A DNA stretch of 64,000 nt from Blastococcus sp. TF02A-30 (GCF_003319185.1 NZ_QOHJ01000003.1:429398-493397); one strand, 5' to 3'; positions 37,877 to 48,086 are shown, numbered from the stretch's first letter. Notes: a model not told the origin generated them from the sequence alone. Translations and numbers: made by a program.

Positions 37877-39274
37877 GTGGTCGACGACGGAGCGGTCCCC
37901 TCGGCCGGGCGGCCCCTGCGCATCGCCGTCATCGGCGCCGGGCCGGCGGGCATCTTCACCGCCGACGCGCTCACCCGCCAGCAGGACGTCCCGGTGGCCG
38001 TCGACCTGGTCGACCGGCTCCCCACGCCCTTCGGGCTGGTGCGGCACGGCATCGCCCCCGACCACCCGAAGATGCGGGCGATCCGCGAGACCCTGCACCG
38101 CAGCCTCGACCAGCCGCTGGTCCGTTTCGTCGGCAACGTCGAGATCGGCACCGACCTCTCCCTCGACGAGCTGCGCCGCCACGTCGACGCCGTCGTCTAC
38201 ACCTACGGCGCGGCGCTCGACCGGCGGCTGGGCATCGAGGGCGAGGACCTGCCGGGCAGCCTGGCCGCCACCGACGTCGTCGCCTGGTACTGCGGGCACC
38301 CCGACGCCGACCGGGAGCGGGTGGAGGCCGCGCTGGCCGCCGCCCGCTCGGTGGTGGTCATCGGCGTCGGCAACGTCGCCCTCGACGTCGCCCGGGTGCT
38401 GGCGCGCACCGCCGAGGAGCTCGAGCCCACGGACATGCCGCAGCACGTCCTCGACGTGCTGGCCGCCGCACCGGTGCAGGAGGTCACGGTGCTCGGCCGG
38501 CGCGGACCGGCCCAGGCCACCTTCACCACCCAGGAGCTGCGCGAGCTCGACGAGCTGGCCGGCGGCACCGTGCTGGTGGACCCGGCGGAGCTGGAGCTCG
38601 ACCCGGGCAGCGCCGAGCGCGCCGCCACCGACCGGACGGTCACCCGCAACCTGGCCGTGCTGCGCGAGTGGGCCGGGCACGAGGTCCCCGACGGGCACGT
38701 GCCGGTGCGGCTGCGCTTCTTCCGCCGCCCGCTGCGGCTGCTGGGCGCCGACCGGGTCACCGGCATCGAGGTGGAGCGGACCGCCGTCGACGGTGACGGC
38801 CGCGCCATCGGCACCGGCGAGGTCGAGGTGCTGCCGGCGGACCTCGTCGTGCGCTCGGTGGGCTACCGCGGCCTGCCGCTGCCCGGCCTGCCGGTCGACG
38901 AGCGCACCGGCACCGTGGCGCACGACGGCGTCGGGCGGGTGCTGCGCGACGGGGCGGTCTCCCCCGGCGAGTACGTGGCGGGCTGGATCAAGCGCGGGCC
39001 GACCGGCGTGGTGGGGCACAACAAGCACGACGCGCGGGAGACCGTCGCCGCGCTCCTCGCCGACGCCGCGGACGGCACGCTCGCCGTGCACGGCCCGGTC
39101 GACGACCTGGTGACGACGCTGCGCGAGCGCGGCGCGGAGCCGGTGCTGCTCGAGGACTGGCGGGCCATCGACGCCGCGGAGGTGGCGCTCGGGGCCAGCC
39201 GCGGCCGGGCCCGCACGACGATGCACGAGCGCGAGGCGCTGCTCGCCGCCGTCCGCGCGGCCGCGGCGGGCTGA
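37877..39274 (+). CDS. fprA: Ferredoxin/adrenodoxin-NADP+ reductase, FprA type
   Basis: A flavoprotein of 465 residues resembling FprA and mitochondrial adrenodoxin reductase, which passes electrons from NADPH to ferredoxin. RIAVIGAGPAGIFTADAL is the FAD Rossmann motif. DRLPTPFGLVRHGIAPDHPKMR is the family signature. RSVVVIGVGNVALDVARVL is the NADP-binding site with G-x-G-N-x-A. ATFTTQELRELDEL and PLPGLPVDERTGTVAHD, then YVAGWIKRGPTGVVGHNKHDARETVAALLAD follow. GTG 37877 has AGGA seven bases upstream. Convergent with the IMPase-like gene. Possible partner: a P450 or ferredoxin elsewhere. Confidence 0.92.
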   Translation: MVDDGAVPSAGRPLRIAVIGAGPAGIFTADALTRQQDVPVAVDLVDRLPTPFGLVRHGIAPDHPKMRAIRETLHRSLDQPLVRFVGNVEIGTDLSLDELRRHVDAVVYTYGAALDRRLGIEGEDLPGSLAATDVVAWYCGHPDADRERVEAALAAARSVVVIGVGNVALDVARVLARTAEELEPTDMPQHVLDVLAAAPVQEVTVLGRRGPAQATFTTQELRELDELAGGTVLVDPAELELDPGSAERAATDRTVTRNLAVLREWAGHEVPDGHVPVRLRFFRRPLRLLGADRVTGIEVERTAVDGDGRAIGTGEVEVLPADLVVRSVGYRGLPLPGLPVDERTGTVAHDGVGRVLRDGAVSPGEYVAGWIKRGPTGVVGHNKHDARETVAALLADAADGTLAVHGPVDDLVTTLRERGAEPVLLEDWRAIDAAEVALGASRGRARTTMHEREALLAAVRAAAAG

Positions 39275-39277
39275 GCC

Positions 39278-40351
39278 TCAGGCCAGGGCGGCGAGCAGCT
39301 CCCGGGCCGTCGTCTCGTCCGCTGCCGCGACCAGGCGGATCTTGGTCTCCGTGTCGGGCCGCAGCCGGAGCGGCTCCCCCTCCTCGGTGAGCGCGGTCCC
39401 ACCGGCGGCCAGCAGCACGGCCAGCCCCCCGGCGACGTCGTGCACGTGCGTGCCGCTGCGGTCGACGTCGTGCCAGGCCGCGGCGGCGCCGTCGGCGACC
39501 AGGCACAGGTCGACGGCGGTGCAGCCGGTGATCCGCACCCGCCGGGCGGTCTCCGGCACCCCCACCACCGCGCCCCGCGGTCCCGACGGGACGACGACGG
39601 TGCCGCCCGGCCGGGGGCCGATCGGGACGCCGTCGCGCACCGCGCCGCGTCCCTCCAGCGCCCACCAGCGCCGCCCCGACGAGAGGTCGGCGACCAGCCC
39701 GGCGACCGGCCGGCCGTCGTCCACCAGCGCGGCGGAGAAGGCCCACGGCGGCAGGCCGGCGGCGAAGTTCCCGGTGCCGTCCAGCGGGTCGAGCACGATC
39801 CACGGGGAGCCGTCGGGCACCGGGGCGTCGGAGCTCTCCTCGCTGAGCACCGGGACGCCGAGGTCGCCGAGCACGGCCACGGCGGCGGCGTGCGCGGCAC
39901 CGTCGGCGGCGACCGCCGGGCTGCCGTCGTCCTTCGTGCGCGCCACCCCGGTGCCCCGGGCCAGCGCCACCGCCGTCTCGACCCGCGTCGCGGCGAGCGC
40001 GGAGAGGACCGCGAAGCGCACCGCCAGCGGCGCGTCGGCCGGCGGGAGGGGCACCTCGCCCACGCGGTCGGTGGCCAGGTGCCGCACGCGGTCGCAGCCC
40101 CACCCGGCCGCCGTCGCGAGCACGTCCGGGTGGTCCAGCGGCACCCCGGTCCGGCGCACCGCGACGGCCTCGGCGGTGGCGTCGTCCGCCCACTGCCGGC
40201 GGAGCAGCACCACCTGCCCCTCGACGCCGACCAGCACCCGGGCCCGGGGCTCGACCAGCGCCGGGGCGAGCGCGGCCGGCGACAGCCCGAGGGCGTCGGC
40301 CGCGGCGTGCAGGTCGGCGCTGGTCGCGGTGCGCAGCCCCGGGTCAGCCAC
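39278..40351 (-). CDS. Inositol monophosphatase-family phosphatase with N-terminal extension
   Basis: A 357-residue protein. The last 260 residues are IMPase-like: LSEESS, then [37 protein letters not shown] has the Asp/Gly metal site D-P-L-D-G-T-x-N-F, and [29 protein letters not shown] supplies the distal W-x-D-like metal ligand. The first 95 residues are unlike the family. The gene starts with GTG inside the end of ppc (eight-base overlap), so its synthesis is tied to PEP carboxylase. Substrate (inositol phosphate, histidinol phosphate or nucleotide) unresolved. Confidence 0.85.
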   Translation of the reverse strand: MADPGLRTATSADLHAAADALGLSPAALAPALVEPRARVLVGVEGQVVLLRRQWADDATAEAVAVRRTGVPLDHPDVLATAAGWGCDRVRHLATDRVGEVPLPPADAPLAVRFAVLSALAATRVETAVALARGTGVARTKDDGSPAVAADGAAHAAAVAVLGDLGVPVLSEESSDAPVPDGSPWIVLDPLDGTGNFAAGLPPWAFSAALVDDGRPVAGLVADLSSGRRWWALEGRGAVRDGVPIGPRPGGTVVVPSGPRGAVVGVPETARRVRITGCTAVDLCLVADGAAAAWHDVDRSGTHVHDVAGGLAVLLAAGGTALTEEGEPLRLRPDTETKIRLVAAADETTARELLAALA

Positions 40352-43145
40352 TGTTGCGCAGCGCGGTCGCGATGCCGTTGATGGTCAGCTGGATGTTGCG
40401 GCGGGTCAGCTCGTCGTCGTCCCCGCTCCGGCGGCGGCGCAGCATCTCCACCTGCAGGTGGTGCAGCGGCTCCAGGTAGGGGAACCGGTTTCGGATCGAG
40501 CGGGCCAGCGACGGGTTGTCCGCCAGCAGCGCGTCGTCGCCGGTGACCGCGAGCAGCATCCGGCAGGTGCGCTCGTGCTCGGCGGTGATCTGGTCGAACA
40601 CCCGGGCGCGCAGCTCCTCGTCGGGCACCAGCTCGGCGTAGCGGGCGGCCAGGCCGAGGTCGGTCTTGGCCAGCACCATGCCCATGTTCGACAGCATCGT
40701 GCGGAAGAACGGCCACCGCCGGTGGAGCTCCTGGAGGCTGCCGAGCCGGCCCTCGTCGCCGTCCACCCAGGACTCCAGCGCCGATCCGGTGCCGTACCAG
40801 CCCGGCAGCATGATCCGGGTCTGCGACCAGCTGAACACCCACGGGATGGCCCGCAGGTCGGCGATCGAGTTGCCGGCCTTGCGCGACGGCGGCCGGCTGC
40901 CGATGTTGAGCTCGGCCAGCTCGCTGATCGGCGTCGCCGCCCGGAACCACTCGACGAAGCCGGGCGTCTCGTGCACCAGCGCCCGGTACGCCTGCTGCGC
41001 CCGCGCCGCGAGGTCGTCGAGCAGCCCGTAGGCGTCCTCGGCGTCGGCGCCGAGGCCCTCGACGTCGAGCAGCGTCGACTCCAGCGTCGCGGCCAGCAGC
41101 GCCTCGAGGTTGCGCCGGGCCAGATCCGGGTCGGCGTACTTCGCGGCGATGACCTCGCCCTGCTCGGTGATCCGCAGCGCACCGGCCACCGCACCCGGCG
41201 GCTGGGCGCGGATCGCCTCGTAGCTCGGACCCCCGCCGCGGCCGACGGTGCCCCCGCGGCCGTGGAAGAGCCGCAGCCGGATGCCCTCGCGGCGGGCCAC
41301 CTCCACCAGGTCCAGCTCGGCCCGGTACAGCGCCCAGTTGGCGGCGAGGTAGCCGCCGTCCTTGTTGCTGTCGCTGTAGCCGAGCATGACCTCCTGGGCG
41401 TCGCCGCGGTTGCCCACAAGCGCGCGGTACAGGGGCTGGTCGAGCATCGCGCCGAGCGTGGTGGCCGCGGCCTGCAGGTCGCCGATCGTCTCGAACAGCG
41501 GCGAGATGCCGACCGAGCAGGTGGGGCCGTCCGGGCCGGCCGGGTCGAGCAGGCCGACCTCCTTGAGCAGGACGGCGACCTCGAGGACGTCGCTGACCGA
41601 CTCGCACATGCTGATCACGTAGTTCGGGATCGTGCGCGGGCCGAGCAGCACGACCTGCTCGGCGGCGGCGAGGAGCACGTCGAGCTCCTTGCGGGTGTCG
41701 TCGGAGAGCTCCGCGTCGGGCCGCACCAGCGGGCGGCGCCGCTGCAGCTCTCCCGCCAGCAGCTCGACCCGCGCCGCCTCGTCGAGGGAGGCGTAGTCGT
41801 CGCACACGCCGGCCCAGGCGAGGAGCTCGCCCACCACCTGCTCGTGGACCGCCGAGTTCTGCCGGAGGTCCAGCCCGCACAGGTGGAACCCGAAGACCTC
41901 GACCGCCTCGCGCAGCCGCAGCAGCCGGTCGTCGGCCAGCGCGCCGGCACCGTGGCTGCGCAGCGAGGCGTCGACGACGTCGAGGTCGGCGCGCAGCTCG
42001 TCGGGCGAGTCGTACGGGGGCAGGTGCACCTCGGGCGCCGGCCCCGGCACCCGGCCGAGGACGGCGTGCGCGGTCCCGGCCAGCCGCCAGGCGATGCCGT
42101 TGAGCGCCCGGCGGTAGGGCTCGTCGGCCCGGAACGGGGAGTCGTCGCGGGAGGCCTCGGCCAGCGTGTACAGCGCCGGCGTCGGCGTCACCAGCCGGTC
42201 GGACATCGACAGCTCGCCGCGCAGCGCCTCGAGCTCGGCCAGGTGGTGGCCCAGCGCCGTCTCGGCCTGCCGGTTCGTGGCCCGCCGCAGCGCGTCGGCG
42301 GTGACGAACGGGTTGCCGTCGCGGTCGCCGCCGATCCACGAGCCGGGCAGCAGGATCGGGCGGCGCAGCAACCCCGCGCCGGGGAAGCGCTCCTCCAGCG
42401 CCCGCCGCAGCTCGGCGTTGAGCGCCGGCACCACGTCGAACAGCGACAGCTTGTAGTACCGCAGCGCCTCGTCGATCTCGTCCTGCAGCCGCAGCCGCGA
42501 GAGCCGCAGCAGCGCCGTCTGCCACAGCGTCAGCACCGAGCGCCAGAGCTTCGCCGACCACTCGTCGTCGACCTCGCCCTCCGCCGTGCGGTCCCGCTGC
42601 CGGATCAGCTCGGCGACCTGGCGCTGCACCTGGGAGATGGTCTTGCGGCGCACCTCGGTGGGGTGCGCGGTGACCACGGGGCACACCAGCGCGCCGGTCA
42701 GCTCCCGGGCGACGACGTCGGGGTCGAGGTCGGCGCGGTCCAGGAGCGCGAACGTGGCCGCCAGGGTGCCCAGCTGCGGGGGCGACCCCTCCCGGCGGTG
42801 GTAGCGGCGGCGCCGCTCGTGGTGGATGTCCTCGGCCAGGTTGGCCAGCAGCGAGAAGTGGCTGAACGCCCGGATGACGTGGTTGGCCGAGCGCACGTCC
42901 AGCCCGGCCAGCTGCGCGGCGAGCTGCCCGCGGTCGACCTCGGACCGGCGGATGCCGAAGGCCTGCACGCGGGTGGACTCGACGAGCTCGAGCACCTCGG
43001 GGCCGGCCTGCTCGCCGATCACCTCCCCCAGCACGCGGCCGAGGAGGCGGATGTCGTCGCGCAGCGGGGCGTCGTCCGCGCGGGCGTCGGGGTCGGGGCG
43101 GTCGGAGCGGCGCAGGTCGGCGACGTCGACTGTGGCTTCGGACAC
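40344..43145 (-). CDS. ppc: Phosphoenolpyruvate carboxylase
   Basis: PEP carboxylase of 933 residues, near the usual bacterial length, which refills the TCA cycle by making oxaloacetate. [13 protein letters not shown] around residue 160 holds the catalytic His. Other landmarks are [18 protein letters not shown], the catalytic-loop region [43 protein letters not shown], and a C-terminal [32 protein letters not shown] tail. GTG 43145 fits the conserved N-terminus ([15 protein letters not shown]). The stop overlaps the next gene by eight bases. The allosteric sites cannot be judged by eye. Confidence 0.95.
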   Translation of the reverse strand: MSEATVDVADLRRSDRPDPDARADDAPLRDDIRLLGRVLGEVIGEQAGPEVLELVESTRVQAFGIRRSEVDRGQLAAQLAGLDVRSANHVIRAFSHFSLLANLAEDIHHERRRRYHRREGSPPQLGTLAATFALLDRADLDPDVVARELTGALVCPVVTAHPTEVRRKTISQVQRQVAELIRQRDRTAEGEVDDEWSAKLWRSVLTLWQTALLRLSRLRLQDEIDEALRYYKLSLFDVVPALNAELRRALEERFPGAGLLRRPILLPGSWIGGDRDGNPFVTADALRRATNRQAETALGHHLAELEALRGELSMSDRLVTPTPALYTLAEASRDDSPFRADEPYRRALNGIAWRLAGTAHAVLGRVPGPAPEVHLPPYDSPDELRADLDVVDASLRSHGAGALADDRLLRLREAVEVFGFHLCGLDLRQNSAVHEQVVGELLAWAGVCDDYASLDEAARVELLAGELQRRRPLVRPDAELSDDTRKELDVLLAAAEQVVLLGPRTIPNYVISMCESVSDVLEVAVLLKEVGLLDPAGPDGPTCSVGISPLFETIGDLQAAATTLGAMLDQPLYRALVGNRGDAQEVMLGYSDSNKDGGYLAANWALYRAELDLVEVARREGIRLRLFHGRGGTVGRGGGPSYEAIRAQPPGAVAGALRITEQGEVIAAKYADPDLARRNLEALLAATLESTLLDVEGLGADAEDAYGLLDDLAARAQQAYRALVHETPGFVEWFRAATPISELAELNIGSRPPSRKAGNSIADLRAIPWVFSWSQTRIMLPGWYGTGSALESWVDGDEGRLGSLQELHRRWPFFRTMLSNMGMVLAKTDLGLAARYAELVPDEELRARVFDQITAEHERTCRMLLAVTGDDALLADNPSLARSIRNRFPYLEPLHHLQVEMLRRRRSGDDDELTRRNIQLTINGIATALRNSG

Positions 43146-43194
43146 GTGCAGCAGTATCCGGTGCGCGTGTGACGGGCTCGTGTCCAGCCCACCC

Positions 43195-44055
43195 TCAGCC
43201 GAGCTCGAGCCCCCGGAGGGTCTGCGCGGCCAGCTGGTCGCCGGCCTCGGCGCCCAGGCGGAACTGCTCGACGGCGCCGTCGAGGTCGCCGCGGTCGGCG
43301 AGCAGCACGGCGAGGTTCTGGTGGCAGTACACGTCGCCGGCGGCGATGCCGGCGCGGAACGCCTCCTCGGCGGCCTCGTCGTCGCCGAGCTCCTCCCGGT
43401 AGAGGTTGCCCAGCGGCAGCCACGACACCTGCTCGCCGCGCTTGGCGCCGACCTCGAGCACCCAGCGGGCCTCCTCGGGCCGGCCGGTCTCGCGCAGCAG
43501 GTGCGCGAGGTCGGTGCGCGCCGCCGGGAAGTGGGCGGCGCCGGCCCGCAGGTCGGGCTCCAGCCCCGGGTCCAGGGTCGTGCAGTACGTCCAGCAGGCG
43601 ACGACGGCGGCGGCCTCGTCGTCCCCGGCCGCGGCGATCTCCCGCGCCACGGCGAGGGCCTCGTCGCGCTCGCCCTGCTCGCGGAGCAGGAAGGCCAGCT
43701 GCAGGCCGCCCTCGAGGTCGCCGGCGTCCACGGCGCCGCGGTAGGCACGCATGGCGCCGGCGAGGTCGCCGAGGTCCTCCAGCACGAGACCGAGGTTGCG
43801 CCAGGCGTCGGCCTCCCCGCCGGCCAGCGCGATCTCGTAGGCGTCGACCGCCTCCTCCCAGCGCTGCTGGGCGGCCAGGGCGTTGCCGAGGTTGAACGCG
43901 GCGACGGTGTCCCCCCGCTCGGCGGCGCGGCGGAAGCACTGCTCGGCCTCGGCGTGCCGGCCGGCGTCGGCCAGGTCGCAGCCGAGGTCGATCAGCGCGT
44001 CGGCATCGCCGGAGGCCCCCAGGCTCCGGAGGCGCGCGTCGAGGTCCTCGGTCAT
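43195..44055 (-). CDS. Sel1/TPR-like repeat protein
   Basis: A 286-residue protein of helical repeats. Repeat units appear as [98 protein letters not shown], with 33- to 36-residue spacing; about seven repeats are visible. No signal peptide. TPR proteins act as scaffolds, and the partner here is unknown. ATG 44055 opens the frame. The gene lies upstream of ppc on the same strand with a 49-base gap. Confidence 0.83.
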   Translation of the reverse strand: MTEDLDARLRSLGASGDADALIDLGCDLADAGRHAEAEQCFRRAAERGDTVAAFNLGNALAAQQRWEEAVDAYEIALAGGEADAWRNLGLVLEDLGDLAGAMRAYRGAVDAGDLEGGLQLAFLLREQGERDEALAVAREIAAAGDDEAAAVVACWTYCTTLDPGLEPDLRAGAAHFPAARTDLAHLLRETGRPEEARWVLEVGAKRGEQVSWLPLGNLYREELGDDEAAEEAFRAGIAAGDVYCHQNLAVLLADRGDLDGAVEQFRLGAEAGDQLAAQTLRGLELG

Positions 44056-44103
44056 GCCGCCGATGATCGCGGGCCCCGGGGCCCCTCCGCGCCCCCCGGC
44101 GGG

Positions 44104-44129
44104 GGCACCTCACCCCAAGGGGAGGTGCC
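44104..44129 (-). terminator. Hairpin terminator after the LLM gene
   Basis: GGCACCTC and GAGGTGCC form an 8-bp stem enclosing ACCCCAAGGG, just past the LLM oxidoreductase stop at 44138. A second GC-rich dyad lies between it and the TPR gene start. Confidence 0.65.
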
Positions 44130-44137
44130 GCCCCGGG

Positions 44138-45118
44138 TCAGCTGCCGAACGCCTCGCGCCAGGCCGGCATCAGCCGCTCCCGGACCCACTCCAGGTACGG
44201 GTCCTGCTGGTCCCCGCCGATCTGCACGAGGGCCAGGTGGGTGAAGCCCGCGTCGGCGTACTCCTTGGCCCCCTCGAGGACCGCCTCGACGTCGTCCCCG
44301 CACGGGATCGAGCTCTCGACGTCCTCCTCGCGGACGAACGAGGCGGCCGAGTCGAAGGCGCTGGTCCCTGGCAGCTCGGCGTTGACCTTCCACCCGAGGC
44401 CGAACCAGCGGAACAGCTGGTGCGCCCGGGTGACGGCGGCCGCCTTGTCGGTGCCGAAGCTGATCGGCATCTGGGCGACCTTCGGCTTGCCCGCCCCGCC
44501 CGCGGACTCGAACTGCTCGACCAGCTCGCGCTCCGGATCGGTGGCGACCAGGACGTCGGCCAGCTCGCCGGCGATGGTGGCCGCCTGCGTGCCCCCGGCG
44601 GCGAAGCCGATCGGCACCCGCTTCTCCGGGAGGTCCCAGAGCTTGGCCGACTCGACGTCGAAGTGGTCCCCGCGGAAGTTCGTGTACCCGTCGCCGTCGA
44701 ACAGCGAGCGGATGATCTGCAGCGCCTCGACCACCATCTCGTGGCGCACGTCGGCCGGCGGCCACCCTGCACCGACGACGTGCTCGTTGAGGTTCTCCCC
44801 CGCGCCCAGGCCGAGGGTGAACCGGCCGTCGGAGACGATCTGCAGCGTCGCCGCCTGCTGCGCCACGACCGCCGGGTGGTAGCGGAAGCTCGGGCAGGTC
44901 ACGTAGGTCATCAGCGGGATGCGGCTCGTGGCCTGCGCCGCGGCGCCGAGGGTGACCCACGCGTTGGGCGAGTGGCCCATCTCGTCCAGCCACGGGAAGT
45001 AGTGGTCGCTGCTCACCGCGAAGTCGAAGCCGACCTCCTCGGCGCCGACCACGTGCCGGACCAGGTCCTTCGGCCCGGCCTGCTCGGTCATCATCGTGTA
45101 GCCCAGCTGCATCGCCAT
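44138..45118 (-). CDS. LLM-class F420-dependent oxidoreductase (TIGR03557-like)
   Basis: A luciferase-like TIM-barrel oxidoreductase of 326 residues, probably using cofactor F420. AMQLGYTMMTEQAGPKDLVRHVVGAEEVGFDFAVSSDHYFPWLDEMGHSPNAWVTLGAAAQATSRIPLMTYVTCPSFRYHPAVVAQQAATLQIVSDGRFTLGLGAGENLNEHVVG is a strong match to the F420-dependent glucose-6-phosphate dehydrogenase-related group. IGFAAGGTQAATIAGELADVLVA and the C-terminal YADAGFTHLALVQIGGDQQ complete it. ATG 45118 or 45112. An F420 user fits an actinobacterial host. Confidence 0.92.
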   Translation of the reverse strand: MAMQLGYTMMTEQAGPKDLVRHVVGAEEVGFDFAVSSDHYFPWLDEMGHSPNAWVTLGAAAQATSRIPLMTYVTCPSFRYHPAVVAQQAATLQIVSDGRFTLGLGAGENLNEHVVGAGWPPADVRHEMVVEALQIIRSLFDGDGYTNFRGDHFDVESAKLWDLPEKRVPIGFAAGGTQAATIAGELADVLVATDPERELVEQFESAGGAGKPKVAQMPISFGTDKAAAVTRAHQLFRWFGLGWKVNAELPGTSAFDSAASFVREEDVESSIPCGDDVEAVLEGAKEYADAGFTHLALVQIGGDQQDPYLEWVRERLMPAWREAFGS

Positions 45119-45140
45119 GGCGCCCGGCTACCCGGGCGCC
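45119..45140 (-). terminator. Hairpin terminator after ABC-2 permease
   Basis: GGCGCCCGG and CCGGGCGCC form a 9-bp stem around four bases, between the permease stop and the LLM gene start on the same strand. It would separate the two transcripts. Confidence 0.6.
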
Positions 45141-45156
45141 ACGGCGGCCAACCGGG

Positions 45157-46341
45157 TTACACGCGCTCGGCGCGCAGGGCCTCCCGCAGCTTGGTCTTGC
45201 CACCGGTGCGCAGCAGCGCGCCGGCGTAGATCCGGCCGCCCACGCGGACGATGGCCACGATCGCGGCCAGCATCAGCACCGCCGACAGCCCGACCTCCCA
45301 CGCGGCCACCTCGCCAGCGGCCTGCCGCACCGGCATGACCAGCGGCGAGAGACCCGGCACGAAGGAGGTGACGGTGGCGAGCGTGCCGTCGGGGTCACCG
45401 GCCGCCTGCACGCCGAACAGCAGGGCCACGACCAGCGCCATGGTCGTCGGCATGACCACCGTGCCGAGGTCCTCCTGCCGGCTCACCAGCGACCCCGCGA
45501 CCGCGAAGACGGCCGCGTAGAACGCGTACGCCAGCACGAACCACAGCACGACCGAGACCGCGGTGCCGATGACCTCGCCCGGGACGTCGACGACGTCGAA
45601 CGCGATCGCCCCCGCGACGCCGACCACGGCGATGAGCACGACCTGCGCGAACCCCAGGACGCCGAGGCCGATGATCTTGCCGGCGAGCAGCTGCCAGGGG
45701 CGCATCGTGGCCAGCAGCAGCTCGACCACCCGGCTGGCCTTCTCCTCCACCACGCCCTGGGCCACGAACTGGCCGAAGAGGATGAGCAGGCCGTAGAGCA
45801 GCGCCGCCCCGATGAGCGCGACGACGACCCGCTGGGTGTCGGCGTCGGCGTCCGGGTCGAGCGGCGTGACGGCGACGTCCGGGACGTCGAGCGCGGTGAC
45901 CCCCGCCTCGGTCAGCTGCTCGGTCAGCGCCAGCTGCGTCACCGCACCCCGGACCAGCGCCTCGAGCGACCCGCCCGCGGACTGCTCGACCAGCAGCTCG
46001 GGGTCCGCGCCGGCGACGAGCACGCCGTCGACGTCCCCGTCGGTGACGGCCCGCTCGGCGGCCGACCGGTCGGCCACCTCCCCGACCGTGACGTCGACGT
46101 CCAGCGCCTCACCCTGCTGCTCCAGCGCCTGCTCGATGCCGGCCGGTCCGTCCACGACCCCGATGCGGCTCTCCTCGCCGCCGGAGTTGAGGGCGACCTG
46201 CAGGCCGAGGCTGCCGAGGATCAGCACCAGGATGACCGCGGAGCTGATGATGAAGTTCTTGTCGCGGATTCGGGCGGCGATCTCCCGCACCGCGACCAGG
46301 CGGATCAGGGCCGCGCTGCCGGGACCGGTGCGCCGGCTCAC
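45157..46341 (-). CDS. ABC-2 transporter permease (NatB-like)
   Basis: A 394-residue permease. One helix near residue 30 (NFIISSAVILVLILGSLGLQVAL) is followed by a long extracytoplasmic domain of about 140 residues (EESRIGVVDGPAGIEQALEQQGEALDVDVTVGEVADRS through LDVPDVAVTPLDPDADADTQ). Then come about five helices. FVAQGVVEEKASRVVELLLATMRPWQLLAGKIIGLGVLGFAQ is the usual NatB/ABC-2 loop. It is joined to the ATPase by GTGA (46338-46341). The pair likely exports sodium or another small compound, but this is a family guess. Confidence 0.88.
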   Translation of the reverse strand: MSRRTGPGSAALIRLVAVREIAARIRDKNFIISSAVILVLILGSLGLQVALNSGGEESRIGVVDGPAGIEQALEQQGEALDVDVTVGEVADRSAAERAVTDGDVDGVLVAGADPELLVEQSAGGSLEALVRGAVTQLALTEQLTEAGVTALDVPDVAVTPLDPDADADTQRVVVALIGAALLYGLLILFGQFVAQGVVEEKASRVVELLLATMRPWQLLAGKIIGLGVLGFAQVVLIAVVGVAGAIAFDVVDVPGEVIGTAVSVVLWFVLAYAFYAAVFAVAGSLVSRQEDLGTVVMPTTMALVVALLFGVQAAGDPDGTLATVTSFVPGLSPLVMPVRQAAGEVAAWEVGLSAVLMLAAIVAIVRVGGRIYAGALLRTGGKTKLREALRAERV

Positions 46342-47252
46342 GCCGCCACCTCCTGCGGGGTCGGGGTGGCGACGGCCTCGCGGAACAGCTCGACGAGGGT
46401 GGGCTGCTGCCAGGCGAAGTGGGTGACCCGGCCGGTGCGCAGGCCGGCCGCGAGCACGGCCTGGTCGTCCCCGCCGCCGGTGAGGTCGAGCAGGGTGTCG
46501 CCGGCGGACTCCGAGACCACGCGCACGCCGGGCAGCGTGCCCGCCCAGCCCGACGGGGCGTCGGGCACGACCACCCGCAGCAGCCGGCCTGCCTCCCGGC
46601 GGCGCAGCTCCTCGACGGTGCCGGTGGCGACCATGCGGCCGCGGGCCAGGATCCCCACGGAGTCGCACAGCCGCTCGACCAGGTCGAGCTGGTGGCTGGA
46701 GAAGACGACCGGGACGCCCTCGCGCACCTGGGCCAGCAGCGCGTCGGCGAGCGAGTCGACGCCGACGGGGTCCAGGCCGGAGAACGGCTCGTCGAGGATC
46801 AGCACCTCGGGCCGGCTGACCAGAGCGGCGGCCAGCTGCACGCGCTGCTGGTTGCCCAGCGACAGCTTCTCGACCTGGTCCCCGCGCCGGGCGGCCAGGC
46901 CCAGCCGCTCGACCCACTCGTCGGAGGCCCTGGCCGCGGCCGCGGCGTCCAGGCCGTGCAGGCGGGCGAAGTAGGTGATCTGCTCGCCGACCTTCATCTT
47001 CGGGTAGAGGCCGCGCTCCTCCGGCATGTAGCCGATGCGGACCCGGGTCGCCTGGTCGAGCGGCCGCCCCTGCCAGCGCACCTCGCCGGCGTCGGGGCGC
47101 ACCAGGCCCATGGCGATCCGCATCGTCGTGGTCTTGCCGGCCCCGTTGGACCCGCAGAACCCGAACATCGAGCCGGGGGCGACGGTGAAGCCGACGCCCT
47201 CCAGCACCCTCACGTCGCCGAAGCTCTTGTGGAGCCCGTCGAACTCGAGCAC
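46338..47252 (-). CDS. ABC transporter ATP-binding protein (NatA-like)
   Basis: A 304-residue ABC-2 ATPase. Walker A GSNGAGKTTTMRIAMGLVRPDAGEV, Q-loop GYMPEERGLYPKMKVGEQITYFARLHGL, signature LSLGNQQRVQLAAAL (LSxGxxQ variant with N instead of G) and Walker B LILDEPFSGLDPVG are all present, with H-loop SSHQLDLVERL. PEERGLYPKM is typical of NatA-type ATPases. GTG 47252 has AGGAGGA five bases upstream. The promoter region holds an operator-like dyad. Confidence 0.93.
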   Translation of the reverse strand: MLEFDGLHKSFGDVRVLEGVGFTVAPGSMFGFCGSNGAGKTTTMRIAMGLVRPDAGEVRWQGRPLDQATRVRIGYMPEERGLYPKMKVGEQITYFARLHGLDAAAAARASDEWVERLGLAARRGDQVEKLSLGNQQRVQLAAALVSRPEVLILDEPFSGLDPVGVDSLADALLAQVREGVPVVFSSHQLDLVERLCDSVGILARGRMVATGTVEELRRREAGRLLRVVVPDAPSGWAGTLPGVRVVSESAGDTLLDLTGGGDDQAVLAAGLRTGRVTHFAWQQPTLVELFREAVATPTPQEVAA

Positions 47253-47283
47253 CGGTCCTCCTGCCGTCGTCGCTGCCTGTGCA

Positions 47284-47300
47284 CCGACCGTATCGGTCGG
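47284..47300 (-). promoter_or_regulatory. Promoter/operator of the NatA-like operon
   Basis: CCGACC-N5-GGTCGG (17 bp) overlaps a minus-strand -10 box TACGGT (47287-47292). Transcription would start near 47280, leaving a leader of about 28 bases with AGGAGGA. The dyad covering the -10 suggests repression. Confidence 0.5.
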
Positions 47301-47341
47301 GCGACCTCGCGCCGGGCGCCGACCTGCGGTGTCATCGGTCC

Positions 47342-48031
47342 ATGAGCGAGCGCAACGGCGTGGCGCAGCCGCCGCATGGGGTGGGCCTGGACGGGCTGCG
47401 GACGGCGGCGGCCGGCTGCCGGGCCTGCGAGCTGTGGGAGCCGGCCACCCAGACGGTGTTCGGCGAGGGGCCGCCGACCGCCCGCGTGGTGTTCGTCGGC
47501 GAGCAGCCCGGCGACCAGGAGGACCGGCAGGGCGAGCCGTTCGTCGGGCCCGCCGGCCGGCTGCTGGACAAGGCGCTGGACGACGCAGGGATCGACCGCC
47601 GGGACGCCTACGTCACCAACGCGGTGAAGCACTTCCGGTTCACGCCCAAGGGCAAGCGGCGCATCCACCAGACGCCGGGGACCGAGCACCTGCGCGCCTG
47701 CCTGCCGTGGCTCGAGGCCGAGCTCGCCGTCCTGCAGCCCGAGGTGGTGGTCTGCCTCGGGGCCACGGCCGCGAAGGCGCTGATCTCCCCCTCGTTCCGG
47801 ATCACCAAGGACCGCGGGCAGCTGCTGCCGTGGACGCCGCCGGGGCTGCCCGCTCCCCCGGTGGCCGACGAGGCGGACGACGACGAGCCGGACGAGGCAG
47901 CCCCCGCGCAGGTCTGGGTGCTGGCCACGACGCACCCGTCGGCGATCCTGCGGACACCCGACGAGGTGCGCGACGCCGCCTACGCCGCCCTGGTCGCCGA
48001 CCTGCAGGTGGTTGCGCGGGCGCTGGTCTGA
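47342..48031 (+). CDS. udgX: UdgX-type uracil-DNA glycosylase
   Basis: A family 4-like uracil-DNA glycosylase of 229 residues. UdgX differs from ordinary UDGs by an added loop with KRRIH and by forming a covalent bond with the abasic sugar after uracil removal. Here the motifs are VVFVGEQPGDQEDRQGEPFVGPAGRLLD and YVTNAVKHFRFTPKGKRRIHQTP, with the His at residue 109, then LATTHPSAILR. An N-terminal CRACELW pair and further Cys suit the Fe-S cluster. An acidic insert (DEADDDEPDEAAPA) separates the last two strands. ATG 47342. Confidence 0.93.
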   Translation: MSERNGVAQPPHGVGLDGLRTAAAGCRACELWEPATQTVFGEGPPTARVVFVGEQPGDQEDRQGEPFVGPAGRLLDKALDDAGIDRRDAYVTNAVKHFRFTPKGKRRIHQTPGTEHLRACLPWLEAELAVLQPEVVVCLGATAAKALISPSFRITKDRGQLLPWTPPGLPAPPVADEADDDEPDEAAPAQVWVLATTHPSAILRTPDEVRDAAYAALVADLQVVARALV

Positions 48032-48060
48032 GCGAGGGCGGTGATCAGCACGGGTCCACG

Positions 48061-48086
48061 GGGGTGTCCCGCCTCGACGACACCCC
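48061..48086. terminator. Hairpin between convergent udgX and MFS genes
   Basis: GGGGTGTC and GACACCCC make an 8-bp stem with a 10-base loop, in the 142-base gap between the convergent genes. It can serve both directions. Confidence 0.6.

Noticed and set aside
38863..43172. Open frames of over 1270 codons on both strands overlapping ppc, the IMPase-like gene and fprA
   Set aside because: They are shadows of ppc, the IMPase gene and fprA, with low-complexity translation and no recognisable motif.
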